Notes: generated by a model not told the origin, from the sequence alone. A DNA stretch of 64,000 nt from Pyxidicoccus caerfyrddinensis (GCF_010894405.1 NZ_JAAIYA010000030.1:100750-164749), one strand, 5' to 3'; positions 18,929 to 30,630 are shown, numbered from the stretch's first letter. A program made the numbers and translations.

Positions 18929-19188
18929 CGAGCATGGCTCGGCCGGTCGGAAGCTGCCCGGGGCGGAGAAGTTTCGCATCCGACGCAGGGAGTCAAGTAC
19001 GGACTGGGGTGAAGCCCACCCCTTGGCTCGTAAATGTCCACCAATGAATCCGAGTACTTAGGAAAGCCCGGATTCGGGGACACACGAAGCCCTCCAGCGG
19101 ACATCGGGGGGCTACCAGGGGGCGTCGCGGAAGGGCTCGGGGACGCGGGCGCGCAAGCCGGGAGACACCCCGGCCCGTCAGCAGCCGC

Positions 19189-21099
19189 CTACAGCTCCAC
19201 CTGGCTGCCCAGCTCCACCACGCGGTTGGGCGGAATCCGGAAGTACGCCGTGGCGCTGCGCGCGTTGCGGCTCATCCAGGAGAAGAGCGCCTCGCGCCAG
19301 ATGGCCATGCCCGGCTTCTTCGTCGGAATCAGCGTCTCCCGGCCCAGGAAGAAGCTCGTGCCCATGAGCTGGAACTGGAGCCCCTTCTCCCGGCAGCGCT
19401 TCAGCACGTCCGGGATGCTGGGGTTTTCCATGAAGCCGTAGCGCGCCACCACCCGCACGAAGCCCTGCTCCAGCGGCTCCACCTCCACCCGCTCCTCGCC
19501 CGGCACATGCGGCACGTCTTCCGGCAGAATCGTCAGCAGCACCACCTGCTCGTGCAGCACCTTGTTGTGCTTCAGGTTGTGCAGCAGCGCCGGCGGCGTG
19601 CCCTCCGCGTTGCCCGTCATGAAGATGGCCGTGCCCGGCACCCGCACCGGCGGGTGGTCCCCGAAGCTGTCCAGCAGCTCCTTCAGCGGAATGCTCGCCG
19701 CGCGCAGCTTGCCCGCCAGGATGTCGCGCCCCCGCTTCCACGTCGTCATCAGCGTGAAAATCATGAGCGCCAGCAGCAGCGGCAGCCACCCGCCAGCGAC
19801 AATCTTCACCGTGTTGGCCGCGAAGAACGACAGGTCCACCACCAGGAACAGGCCCGCAATCGGCAGGGCCAGCGCCCGGCCCACGCCCCACCGCTCGCGC
19901 GCCACCACGTAGGCGAGGATGGTGGTGATGGCCATCGTCGTCACCGCCGCGATGCCGTACGCCGACGCCAGCGCGCTCGAGGAGCGGAAGGTCAGCACCA
20001 GCGCCACCACGCCAATCAGCAGCACCCAGTTGAGGCCGGGCAGGTAGATCTGCCCCATCTCCTCCGCCGATGTGTGCACCACCTCCATGCGCGGGCTGTA
20101 GCCCAGCTGCATGGCCTGCCGCGTAATCGAGAACGCCCCGGAGATGAGCGTCTGCGAGGCGATGATGCCCGCCGCCGTGGCCAGTGCCACCAGCGGGTAG
20201 AGCGCCCAGTCCGGCGCCAGCAGGTAGAACGGGTTGCGCGCCGCGCTCGCGTCACGCAGCAGCAGCGCCCCCTGGCCCAGGTAGTTGAGCGTCAGCCCCG
20301 GCAGCACCAGGAAGAACCAGGCCCGCTTGATGGGCTTCCACCCGAAGTGGCCCATGTCGGCGTAGAGCGCCTCGCCGCCCGTCACCACCAGGAACACCGC
20401 GCCCAGCACCAGGAAGCCGTGCTTGCCGTTGTGGAGGAAGAAGAGCGCGCCCTCGTGGGGTGACAGCGCCCACAGCACATCCGGGTTGTGCAGCACCTCC
20501 TTCAACCCCAGCACCCCCAGGGTGGCGAACCACACGCACATGACGGGGCCGAACACCGCGGCGATTCCCGCCGTCCCGTGCCGCTGCACCAGGAAGATGA
20601 TGACGATGATGACGAGCGTAATCGGGATGACGTAGGGCTCGAAGACGGGCGTGGCCACGTTGAGGCCCTCCACCGCGCTGAGCACGGTGATGGCCGGAGT
20701 GATGACCCCGTCGCCGTACAGCAGCGCCGCGCCGAAGATGCCCAGCGTCACCAGCACCGGCCGCGCCTTGTGCACCTGCCCCCGGGGGCGCTGCATGGCC
20801 AGCGCCATCAGCGCGAGGATGCCCCCCTCCCCCCGGTTGTCCGCCCGCATCACGAAGATGAGGTACTTCACCGACACCACGGTGACGAGCGACCAGAAGA
20901 TGAGCGACAGCACGCCCAGCACGTTCTCCGGCGTCGGGCTGACGCTGTGCGGGCCGTGGAAACACTCGCGCAGCGCGTACAGCGGACTCGTCCCGATGTC
21001 GCCGTAGACGATGCCCAGGGCCCCCAGGGCCAGGAGCGCTGTTCGCTTGAAGGAGTCCGGGGCCTCGCGGGCTGCTGCTCCGCCCGAGACTCCCGTCAT
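19189..21099 (-). CDS. kup: Kup-type low-affinity potassium uptake protein
   Basis: 636 residues, close to the usual length of the KUP/HAK/KT family. Signature GALGIVYGDIGTSPLYALRE near residue 25, then GVITPAITVLSAVEG and GGEALYADMGHFG. About twelve hydrophobic segments span residues 15-440, followed by a C-terminal cytoplasmic domain of about 180 residues. Imports potassium, probably with protons, across the inner membrane. ATG at 21099 chosen; a GTG 12 nt upstream is possible. Monocistronic by context. Confidence 0.95.
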   Translation of the reverse strand: MTGVSGGAAAREAPDSFKRTALLALGALGIVYGDIGTSPLYALRECFHGPHSVSPTPENVLGVLSLIFWSLVTVVSVKYLIFVMRADNRGEGGILALMALAMQRPRGQVHKARPVLVTLGIFGAALLYGDGVITPAITVLSAVEGLNVATPVFEPYVIPITLVIIVIIFLVQRHGTAGIAAVFGPVMCVWFATLGVLGLKEVLHNPDVLWALSPHEGALFFLHNGKHGFLVLGAVFLVVTGGEALYADMGHFGWKPIKRAWFFLVLPGLTLNYLGQGALLLRDASAARNPFYLLAPDWALYPLVALATAAGIIASQTLISGAFSITRQAMQLGYSPRMEVVHTSAEEMGQIYLPGLNWVLLIGVVALVLTFRSSSALASAYGIAAVTTMAITTILAYVVARERWGVGRALALPIAGLFLVVDLSFFAANTVKIVAGGWLPLLLALMIFTLMTTWKRGRDILAGKLRAASIPLKELLDSFGDHPPVRVPGTAIFMTGNAEGTPPALLHNLKHNKVLHEQVVLLTILPEDVPHVPGEERVEVEPLEQGFVRVVARYGFMENPSIPDVLKRCREKGLQFQLMGTSFFLGRETLIPTKKPGMAIWREALFSWMSRNARSATAYFRIPPNRVVELGSQVEL

Positions 21100-21369
21100 G
21101 GTGGCTTTCACGCCCCCCGCTTTAGCCGAACCCCGGCCGTGAGCAACGGACGTGACACGCCGCTCCCCGCTTTCCAACGCCAGGGTACACCTATGTACGC
21201 CCGGGTAGGTACGCACCGGGAGCCACAGGACCGCGGACCGGGGTTGCGCGTACGAGGCCAACAGTCGGGGACGCGGGGTGTTGGCCACCCGAGAAGCCAA
21301 CCTGTCCCGGCACACCGGGGTCATCCCCCGTTCGTGACCTCCATGTTCCCATTCCTGAACGGGGGCGCG

Positions 21370-24108
<2,739 letters not shown>

Positions 24109-24140
24109 GGGGCGCCTTGCGCGTCCCCCACCCGGGAGCG

Positions 24141-24159
24141 CCGTGCGCGTTGCGCACGG
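24141..24159. terminator. Hairpin between convergent genes
   Basis: CCGTGCGC-GTT-GCGCACGG, a perfect 8-bp stem with 3-nt loop, lying between the stops of the GAF kinase (24108) and the secreted protein (24173). The 15-bp core is identical to the hairpin at 10123-10137. Probable bidirectional terminator. Confidence 0.55.
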
Positions 24160-24172
24160 CGGGCCCCGCGGC

Positions 24173-24718
24173 TCACAGCGCCAGGAGCAGGATGGCGGCC
24201 TTCTCCTCGGGGGAGGCGGCCATGAACTCGTCCGGCAGCCAGACCTCGGACGGCGGCGTGGAGGCGACGTCGCAGCTGCGCCTGCCCACGTAGAAGCGGC
24301 CATCCTCCTGCGCCTTCAGCCGGTAGGTGCAGTCGCGGACGTAGACCTTCATCTCGTTGGGGCTCAGCTTCAGGTCCACCGGGCGCCCGCCGAAGCCGCC
24401 CTTGGCGACAATCGCGTCGCCGTCCTTCGCCACCTTCAGGTTCACCGTGGCGCCGCCCAGCACCCCCTTCACCTGACCGTCCTTCACCTCCAGCGTGACG
24501 GTGCCCAGGTACGTGCGGCCCCGCAGCTCACCGGGGCCACGCGTGAGCTGGAAGTCCATCCCCGTCACCTCTCCCGGCGTCATCACCAGGTTGAACTGCT
24601 CGCGGGCAATTCGCAGGTTGATGGCGTCCTGTCGGGGCGCCGACACCGCGACCCCCGCCCCCAGCAACATCCCCACCACCAGCACACCCCGGCGCAGCGG
24701 CATCAGAAAGCGCTTCAT
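24173..24718 (-). CDS. Small secreted protein, unknown function
   Basis: 181 residues, with ATG at 24718 preceded by GGAGG 8 nt upstream. The signal peptide ends at about GVAVSA-P (residue 24). The mature domain is beta-rich (LRGRTYLGTVTLEVKDGQVKG, GATVNLKV, FGGRPVDLKLS) with two Cys (DCTYRL and SCDV) that could form a disulphide. The C-terminus is a helix rich in Ala/Glu/Leu. I recognise no family; periplasmic by signal. Confidence 0.75.
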   Translation of the reverse strand: MKRFLMPLRRGVLVVGMLLGAGVAVSAPRQDAINLRIAREQFNLVMTPGEVTGMDFQLTRGPGELRGRTYLGTVTLEVKDGQVKGVLGGATVNLKVAKDGDAIVAKGGFGGRPVDLKLSPNEMKVYVRDCTYRLKAQEDGRFYVGRRSCDVASTPPSEVWLPDEFMAASPEEKAAILLLAL

Positions 24719-24966
24719 ACGGAATCCTCCCTCTCCCAGGCTTGGCTCCGGGAGTCTTAACGTCCGTCCGCACAGCACATACCGGCCAGGCCTCCACCCC
24801 GCGCCAACCTCCGGGAATCACACCTGGAATCTGCGCACGGCCCCGGCTCCTCCTCGCGGCCCGCATGCCCGCCCGCCCGCTCGCCAGCCCCGCCCCGGGA
24901 GCGGGCTCCCATGTCGGGCCCGCCCCTGGGAAACGGGCTCCGAGGCCGCAAGTCGCACGAAGCCGG

Positions 24967-26967
24967 CTATTTCGAGCCGGAAGCGCCACCCGCCTGCGCG
25001 GGCGGAGTGCCCAGGTGCTTCTCCAGGAACATCAGCGCGGTCATCTGCGCGTAGTCGCGGTTGTCTTTCTTCTGGAAGCCGTGGCCCTCGTCGGTGGCCA
25101 GCATGTACCAGACGTCCGAGCCGCGCTTGCGCACCGCCTGGACGACCTGCTCCGCCTCCGACTGCGGCACGCGCGGGTCATTGGCCCCCTGCTGCACGTA
25201 GAGCGCGGCGCGAATCTTCTCCACCGCGCCCAGCGGGGAGATGCGCTCCTGCACCTTGCGCACCTCGGCGTCGCGCTCGTCGCCGTACTCCGCGCGCCGC
25301 AAGTCGCGCCGATACGCCTGCGTATTCTGGAGGAAGCTGCCCAGCGAGGAGATGCCCACCACGTCCACCGCGGCCTTGATGCGCTCCGGGTAGAAGGTCA
25401 CCGCCGCCAGCGTCATGTAGCCGCCGTACGAGCCGCCGTAGACACCCACCCGCGCCGCGTCCAAATCCTCACGCGAGGCGATGAAGTCCAGCGTCGCGCC
25501 GATGTCCGCGAGGCTCTGCTCGCGCTTCACGCCGTCGTCCATGGCCCGGTACGTCTTGCCGTACCCGTCCGAGCCGCGCACGTTGGGCACCAGCACCGCC
25601 ATGCCCAGCTCCGTCACCAGGTACTGGGTGAAGTTGCTGAAAGTGGGGAGGCTCTGCGACTCGGGGCCGCCGTGGAAGACCACGACGACGGGCACCTTCC
25701 CGGTGGCGTGCTTCGGCTTGTAGAGGAAGGCCGGCACCTTCACGCCGTCGGTGGACGGGTAGCGCACCAGCTCCGGCATCGTGAAGATGTCCGTGTCGAT
25801 GCCGCCCACCTCCGAGCGCGTCCACCGCGTGGGCTTGCGCGTCTTGAGGTCCACCGTCCACACGTCCGAGGGCGAGCGTGCGTCGCCCATCGCGAACGCC
25901 AGCAGGTCCGAGCGCTGGAGCGGGAAGCGCAGCGTGGACACCACGCCCTTCGGAATCTCCACGGGCGCCAGCTTCTGCGTGCGCGTGTCCAGCAGGTACA
26001 CGCGGACATAGCCGTCCTCGTTGAGGCCCACCGCGAGCTGGCGGCCGTCCGACGACAGCGCCGCGCTCACCACGTTCCACCGCACCGACTTCGTCAGCGA
26101 CACGGGCGTCCCGGTGAGGGGCGCCTTCGCCAGCTCCAGGCGGTACAGCTCGGCGAAGTCGCCGTAGCGGTCCGTCACGAAGTACACGGCCTGGCCGTCC
26201 TGGGTGAAGACGGCGGCGCCGACGCTGCCCTTGCCCTCCTTCGGGGTGAGCTGGCGGCGCTCGCCCGTCTCGAGGTCCACCACGTGCAGGTCGGCGTCGT
26301 CCACCGCGCGAGTCTGGATGACGAGCAGCTTCGAGCCGTCCGGAGAGAACTCCACCGGGAGCCATGTCCCCTCCGCCTCGGTGACGCGGCGGGCCTGCTT
26401 CGGGTCGCTGGTGGAGGCCACGTACACGTCCGTGTCCTTGCCGTTGCGGCCCGTGCCGCCGTACGTCACCTGGCGGCCGTCGCGCGACACGCGCAGGCCT
26501 TCGTGGCGGCTCTTGCCGTCGGTGAGCAGCTCCGAGCGGCCCGTGCGGCGGTCCAGGCGGAAGAGCTGGAAGAACTCACCGCCGCCCTTGTCCTGCAGGT
26601 AGTAGATGGCCTGCGGGTTGCCGGGCTGGAAGCGCGCGTTGTTGATGGGCTCGTCCGTGAAGGTGAGCTGCGTGCGCGCGCCCATGGGCATCTCCACCAC
26701 GTGAAGCTGGTTGGTGTCCGCGAAGCGCGTGGCGATGAGCACCTGCTTGCCGTCGCCCGTCACGTCCACCAGTGAAGCCGAGCGCGCCTCCAGATATTGG
26801 TCCAGCCGCTGGCGCAGTTCCGGCGGCACGGGCGGCACGTTGCTCACCCAGACGTTCGGCTGACCGGGCAGCGGGGCGATGCCGGGCACCTGCGACGGCG
26901 CCTTGGACGAAGGCGCGGCCTGCGCGGCGAGCAGCGACACGATGAGGGGAAGGGCTCCAAGGGTCAT
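24967..26967 (-). CDS. S9-family serine peptidase (prolyl oligopeptidase/DPP type)
   Basis: 666 residues with an N-terminal signal peptide (LPLIVSLLAAQAAP). Residues 60-390 form a seven-bladed propeller with repeated SPDG/S-x-DGRQ strands. The C-terminal alpha/beta-hydrolase domain has the catalytic Ser in GGSYGGYM (about Ser513), Asp in GANDPRVP (about Asp597) and His in DEGHGF (about His629). It should cleave short peptides in the periplasm or outside the cell. All three catalytic residues are present. Divergent from the desaturase gene across 253 bp. Confidence 0.93.
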   Translation of the reverse strand: MTLGALPLIVSLLAAQAAPSSKAPSQVPGIAPLPGQPNVWVSNVPPVPPELRQRLDQYLEARSASLVDVTGDGKQVLIATRFADTNQLHVVEMPMGARTQLTFTDEPINNARFQPGNPQAIYYLQDKGGGEFFQLFRLDRRTGRSELLTDGKSRHEGLRVSRDGRQVTYGGTGRNGKDTDVYVASTSDPKQARRVTEAEGTWLPVEFSPDGSKLLVIQTRAVDDADLHVVDLETGERRQLTPKEGKGSVGAAVFTQDGQAVYFVTDRYGDFAELYRLELAKAPLTGTPVSLTKSVRWNVVSAALSSDGRQLAVGLNEDGYVRVYLLDTRTQKLAPVEIPKGVVSTLRFPLQRSDLLAFAMGDARSPSDVWTVDLKTRKPTRWTRSEVGGIDTDIFTMPELVRYPSTDGVKVPAFLYKPKHATGKVPVVVVFHGGPESQSLPTFSNFTQYLVTELGMAVLVPNVRGSDGYGKTYRAMDDGVKREQSLADIGATLDFIASREDLDAARVGVYGGSYGGYMTLAAVTFYPERIKAAVDVVGISSLGSFLQNTQAYRRDLRRAEYGDERDAEVRKVQERISPLGAVEKIRAALYVQQGANDPRVPQSEAEQVVQAVRKRGSDVWYMLATDEGHGFQKKDNRDYAQMTALMFLEKHLGTPPAQAGGASGSK

Positions 26968-27220
26968 GGGCGCGCAAGGTAGCAGCGCCCCTCTGAGCAA
27001 ACCTAGACGTGGGTACTCGCGACTGCATCCTGACGCACAGCGACAGTGTCCCTCTTCGAGCTGCGCCCGAACCCACTCCCTCCGCCCTGTCCACGCCGTG
27101 CACGGCGCACCGTGAACGGCGTTGACAGTGCCGCCCGCGCGCCCGTGCAACCGCGCGGAATCAGGCCCTGTCCAAGGTGGCAGGGCGCTTGCGATGGCCT
27201 CCCTCCGAAAGGAGCAGGCC

Positions 27221-28174
27221 ATGGACACGCGGTGGGGTGAGGCGAAGCTGGACGCGGGGAAGGTGTTCCGCTGGTGCCTGGTGCACGTGGGCGCGGTGGC
27301 GGGCGGCTGGCTGTTCTTCTCGTGGAGCGCGGTGGCCGTCTTCGCCGTGCTCACGGTCGTGACGATGTGTCTGGGCGTGTCGGTGGGCATCCACCGCGGC
27401 CTCATCCACCGCGCCTTCCGCGCGCCGCTCGAGGTGGAGCGAACGCTCGGCTTCGTGGGCACGCTGGCGGGCCTGGGCGGCGTCATCGGCATGAGCCGCA
27501 TGCACCACCTGCGCGACTTCCACCAGAACCAGCCGGAGGCCGACTGCCCTCCCTACTTCGGCTACCGCGATGGCTTCGCGCGCGTCATGGCGTACGCCCT
27601 CTTTCACACGTGGCACGCACGGGACATCGCCGTGTACCCGCCCGTGGAGCCGCGCGTCGCGGAGGACGCGTTCTTCCGCGCCCTGGAGCGCGCGGGGCTG
27701 TGGCTCCAGGTGCCCCTGGCCCTGACGCTGTATGCGATTGGCGGCGCCTCGTGGGTGGCCTGGGGTGTCTTCGTGCGGCTGGCGCTCACGCAGGACGGCT
27801 TCTGGTGCGTCCACTTCGTGAGCCACGTGGAGGGCGAGCAGCCCTACGAATTGCCCGGCTGCGCGGAGCAGGGGCGCAACGCGGGGTGGCTCGCGCTCGT
27901 GAGCATGGGTGAGTCGTGGCACAACAACCACCATGCGTATCCGGGCTCGGCGCAGATGGGGCTCGGCTGGCGGCAGCCGGACCCGGGCTGGTGGACGGTG
28001 CGCGCGCTCGCCGCGCTGGGGCTCGTGCACGACGTGAAGGCCCTCGCGGACCTGCCGCTGCGCGCCGGGGCTCGCAGGCGGAAGGAGCCCCGGCAGCCCT
28101 CGCGGCGCCAGGGTGGCCGCAAGCCCCGACCTCCCATGCGGCGCCACGGAGGGCCCCGCTTCCAGCCCGTGTGA
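27221..28174 (+). CDS. Fatty-acid desaturase, divergent His-box type
   Basis: 317 residues from the ATG at 27221, preceded by AAAGGAG. Membrane di-iron desaturase features: first box GIHRGLIHR, third box SWHNNHHAYP. The second box is not the usual HRxHH but MHHLRDFHQN, as in a branch of acyl-CoA desaturases in which a xHDxRD-like motif replaces it. Hydrophobic segments at about 20-65, 150-175 and 185-205. The C-terminal 40 residues are strongly basic. Inserts a double bond into membrane acyl chains; regiospecificity cannot be inferred. Confidence 0.85.
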   Translation: MDTRWGEAKLDAGKVFRWCLVHVGAVAGGWLFFSWSAVAVFAVLTVVTMCLGVSVGIHRGLIHRAFRAPLEVERTLGFVGTLAGLGGVIGMSRMHHLRDFHQNQPEADCPPYFGYRDGFARVMAYALFHTWHARDIAVYPPVEPRVAEDAFFRALERAGLWLQVPLALTLYAIGGASWVAWGVFVRLALTQDGFWCVHFVSHVEGEQPYELPGCAEQGRNAGWLALVSMGESWHNNHHAYPGSAQMGLGWRQPDPGWWTVRALAALGLVHDVKALADLPLRAGARRRKEPRQPSRRQGGRKPRPPMRRHGGPRFQPV

Positions 28175-28189
28175 GGCACGCCCGGCGCT

Positions 28190-28849
28190 TCAGAAGGCCC
28201 AGCCCACCGACAGGTCCACGCGCTCGCCGACGGACCAGGAGTGGGTGCGGGTGTCCTGATGGAGGACCACCCCGTCGGAGTTGGGTCCCGACGCACTAGA
28301 CTTCAGGATGTCGCTGGCATACCGGGCGTCGAGCCCCGCTCCGAACTGGATGGCGAGCCCCCGCCCCACGATGGTGCTGTACCCCAGCAGGGCCGCGCCG
28401 CCGACATTCCAGCTCCGAAAGTCGGACGGGCCGAAGGCCAGCGTCCCTTCGCCGCCGCTCTTATGCCATTGATGGGACACCCCGAGCCGTGGCGACACCC
28501 AGAGTCCCTCGGGCGCGGTCCCCGTCAGGAAGATGCGGGCCAGCGGCTCGGCGCCCAGCAGGTACCCGCGCTGGTCGGACGCCCCGTTGATGCCGGGATT
28601 GCCCACGACCTCGGAGCGGTACTCCGAATGGGAGAGGCCTGCCCGCAGGCCGAGCCCCACTGACAGGCGCGGGCCCACCACGCGCTCACCGCTCACCTCC
28701 AGCAGGCCGTTCCCAAGGAGTCGCAAGACGGAGATGCCCAGGATGGTCTGGCGCGCCTCCGGCTCGGACGGAGGCGACGCGTCCGTCGTCGCGGCGCTCG
28801 CGGACATGGACAGCAGGACGGTCATCAGCAGCGTGTGAATGTGCTTCAT
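28190..28849 (-). CDS. Outer-membrane beta-barrel-like protein
   Basis: 219 residues from the ATG at 28849. Signal peptide HTLLMTVLLSMSASA, then short alternating beta strands with Gly/Ser turns (RLSVGLGLRAGLSHSEYR, GLAIQFGAGLDARYAS), ending in VGWAF with the C-terminal Phe required by the BAM machinery. Small eight- to ten-stranded barrel of unknown role. Its stop lies 16 bp from the stop of the convergent desaturase. Confidence 0.75.
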   Translation of the reverse strand: MKHIHTLLMTVLLSMSASAATTDASPPSEPEARQTILGISVLRLLGNGLLEVSGERVVGPRLSVGLGLRAGLSHSEYRSEVVGNPGINGASDQRGYLLGAEPLARIFLTGTAPEGLWVSPRLGVSHQWHKSGGEGTLAFGPSDFRSWNVGGAALLGYSTIVGRGLAIQFGAGLDARYASDILKSSASGPNSDGVVLHQDTRTHSWSVGERVDLSVGWAF

Positions 28850-29132
28850 CGGTGAGAGCCCCCTCTTGAGAGTGGATGGGCCCGGCCTTCCGGGCGTGTG
28901 CTCGGGCCTTGTGCAACCGCCGTGCACAACGTCGCGCCAGAGGGAACACCGGGACTCAAGGGCAGCTCACTGTGCCAGCGTGTCAATGCCTCACGGGCAA
29001 GGCCTGTCACGCTGACACCCTGGGCGCGCACTCCACCGACAAGAAAACGGAACCCGTGGCTTTCGTGCCCGGCCCGGCCTCTTTAGGAGGCGCGGGTGAA
29101 GTGAATCCTGACGGGGGAGGTCATAAACGAAG

Positions 29133-29732
29133 ATGACGAAGACCCATGTGCTGGTGGCCGTGGTGCTGTCCGCGCTGACTGCTTGCGGTGGTGACGAGAA
29201 CGACGACGGGAACCCCACCCCGCCCGCCGAGACGGACAGTCGACCGAACATGACCGGGAGCTACGCCGTCTCCGGCACGATGACAGTCTCGGGCAACGGA
29301 AGCTCCGACACCACCCAGGTGCGGGACACCGTGCGGATTGCCAACGACACGACCTCCACTTCCAAGGCGGCGCTGCGCCTCGACGTGGCCTCCCTGGGCT
29401 GCGGCCCTCGCGCGAGGATGAGCGCGGAGAAGGCCTTCACCGTGGCCAGCACGTCGTGCCCGCTGCCTCCGGAGAACGGCTGCACGTATACGCTGGAGTA
29501 CTCCAAGGGTAACGGCCACAGGGATGGCAACGGAACGCTCTTCGTGACGCTCCAGGGGCAGTTGACGGCCCGCTGCGGCGGAGGGACGGCCGCCGCTGCC
29601 ATCTCCATGGAGCTGACCGGCTCGCGGACGGGCCAGTCGCGGCCCGGCACGCGCGAGGACGCGCTCACGGGCACGGCGCCCACCTCGCTGCGCGCCACGA
29701 TGGACCGGCTGGCGCTCTCCGCCCCGCACTAG
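29133..29732 (+). CDS. Lipoprotein, first of a tandem pair
   Basis: 199 residues, lipobox ALTACGG (Cys18). The mature domain (TGSYAVSGTMTV, TSTSKAALRLDVASLGCGPRA, CPLPPENGCTYTLEY, GTLFVTLQGQLTARCGGG) looks like a calycin-like or beta-sandwich fold, with four to five Cys that could form disulphides. The C-terminal tail PGTREDALTGTAPTSLR is shared with the neighbouring paralogue. Family not recognised; anchored to the outer or inner membrane. Confidence 0.8.
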   Translation: MTKTHVLVAVVLSALTACGGDENDDGNPTPPAETDSRPNMTGSYAVSGTMTVSGNGSSDTTQVRDTVRIANDTTSTSKAALRLDVASLGCGPRARMSAEKAFTVASTSCPLPPENGCTYTLEYSKGNGHRDGNGTLFVTLQGQLTARCGGGTAAAAISMELTGSRTGQSRPGTREDALTGTAPTSLRATMDRLALSAPH

Positions 29733-29741
29733 ACGTGACGG

Positions 29742-29768
29742 CCGCTCCACGGCCACACCGTGGAGCGG
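29742..29768 (+). terminator. Hairpin after lipoprotein copy 1
   Basis: CCGCTCCACG (29742-29751) pairs with CGTGGAGCGG (29759-29768), loop GCCACAC, 9 nt after the stop codon. The same stem follows copy 2 at 30602-30630. Confidence 0.65.
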
Positions 29769-29934
29769 TCCCTCTCGGGGCAGATCAATGCCTCACAGTC
29801 AATGCCTGCCACGCTGACGCGCTGAATGCTTGCCCCGCGGACAAGAAAATGGAGTCCGCGACTTTCGCGCCGGGCCCCGTCTCCCTAGGAGGCGAGGATG
29901 GAGTAGACACTCCAGTGGGAGATCATGAACGATG

Positions 29935-30537
29935 ATGACGAAGACCCGTCTGTTGGTGGCCGTGGTGCTGTCCGCGCTGACTGCTTGCGGTGGTGACGAG
30001 AACGAGGGAAGCGCTGATGACGCCCCCGTGGAGCTCGACCAACGCTCCTACATGACGGGGACCTACGTCGGCCTGGTGACGCTGACGCACGGGAGCGGCG
30101 TCGGTTCTGTCGTCACCGAGTTGCAGGACGCCCTGGTCATCACCAATGACAAGACCTCCACCTCGAAGGCGGCGATTCGCCTCGACATACGCATCATGGG
30201 CTGCGGCACCCGGGCGGTGGTGACCGGACCGCGGTCCTTCACCGTGAGCGAGACGACCTGCCCGCTGTCCTCGGAGCCCGGCTGCACGACCTCGATGAAC
30301 TACACCGGGGGCGGTGGTGAGAGGGATGCCGAAGGGAATCTCCAGGCCTCCCTCAAGGGGCACATCACGGTTGACTGCGGCCCCGGCGAGGACTCGAAGC
30401 TCGACGTCTTCATGACCATGAGAGGCTCGCGGCTGAACCAATCCCTGCCCGGCACACGCGAAGACGCGCTCACGGGCATGGCGCCCACCTCGCTGCGCGA
30501 CGCGATGGACAGGCTGGCGCCCTCCGCCTGGCGTTGA
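29935..30537 (+). CDS. Lipoprotein, second of a tandem pair
   Basis: 200 residues; the ATG at 29935 is homologous to the start of the first copy (an extra ATG at 29932 exists only here). Signal and lipobox (LLVAVVLSALTACGG) are almost identical to copy 1. The mature part keeps the scaffold TSTSKAAIRLDI, MGCGTRA, SFTVSETTCPLS, HITVDCG and the tail PGTREDALTGMAPTSLR, but is otherwise divergent. The conserved Cys suggest the same disulphide pattern. Probably arose by tandem duplication followed by divergence of the exposed domain. Confidence 0.8.
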   Translation: MTKTRLLVAVVLSALTACGGDENEGSADDAPVELDQRSYMTGTYVGLVTLTHGSGVGSVVTELQDALVITNDKTSTSKAAIRLDIRIMGCGTRAVVTGPRSFTVSETTCPLSSEPGCTTSMNYTGGGGERDAEGNLQASLKGHITVDCGPGEDSKLDVFMTMRGSRLNQSLPGTREDALTGMAPTSLRDAMDRLAPSAWR

Positions 30538-30601
30538 AGCGCAGCCCCGCCCTTCGACTCCGGCCGCGGGCCTGACACCGTCCGACGTGCATTCCGAGCC
30601 T

Positions 30602-30630
30602 GCCGCTCCACGGCCACATCGTGGAGCGGC
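30602..30630 (+). terminator. Hairpin after lipoprotein copy 2
   Basis: GCCGCTCCACG (30602-30612) pairs with CGTGGAGCGGC (30620-30630), an 11-bp stem with loop GCCACAT. Homologous to the hairpin after copy 1, with one loop change. Confidence 0.65.

Larger units (their letters stand above)
18762..19188. other. 427-bp intergenic region with palindromes
   Basis: Lies between the double-hotdog gene (start 18761, minus) and the end of kup. It is clearly lower in GC than its neighbours between 18830 and 18930 and contains three inverted repeats, listed separately. On the minus strand, GAATAT about 20 nt after CTATTC (near 18870-18895) is a possible promoter. The half next to kup (18980-19188) shows nothing I can name. 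Confidence 0.5.
28983..29768 (+). repeat. Tandem duplication, unit 1 (leader, lipoprotein gene, hairpin)
   Basis: Aligns without net gaps to the unit starting at 29785, at an offset of exactly 802 bp through the leader and signal-peptide codons. The 150-nt leaders agree at roughly three quarters of positions. The first 69 coding nucleotides differ at only 3 positions, whereas the mature domains have diverged widely. The unit ends with a hairpin that recurs after the second copy. Confidence 0.8.
29785..30630 (+). repeat. Tandem duplication, unit 2 (leader, lipoprotein gene, hairpin)
   Basis: Second copy of the unit described at 28983-29768. It keeps the TCAATGCCTCAC leader motif, the AGGAGGCG element and the terminal hairpin. 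The distance from stop to hairpin is longer here (about 65 nt against 9). Confidence 0.8.

Noticed and set aside
20488..21369. N-terminal extension of the GAF kinase back to 20488
   Set aside because: It would overlap kup on the opposite strand by about 600 bp and reads as low-complexity His/Arg/Gln; the protein-like part begins at 21370 or 21343.
27122..27150. TTGACA as the -35 of the desaturase promoter
   Set aside because: No acceptable -10 box at 16-18 bp spacing.
28876..29136. Short open frame in the lipoprotein leaders as a protein gene
   Set aside because: No ribosome site or signal; frame openness is expected in GC-rich DNA and its similarity in both copies follows from the duplication.
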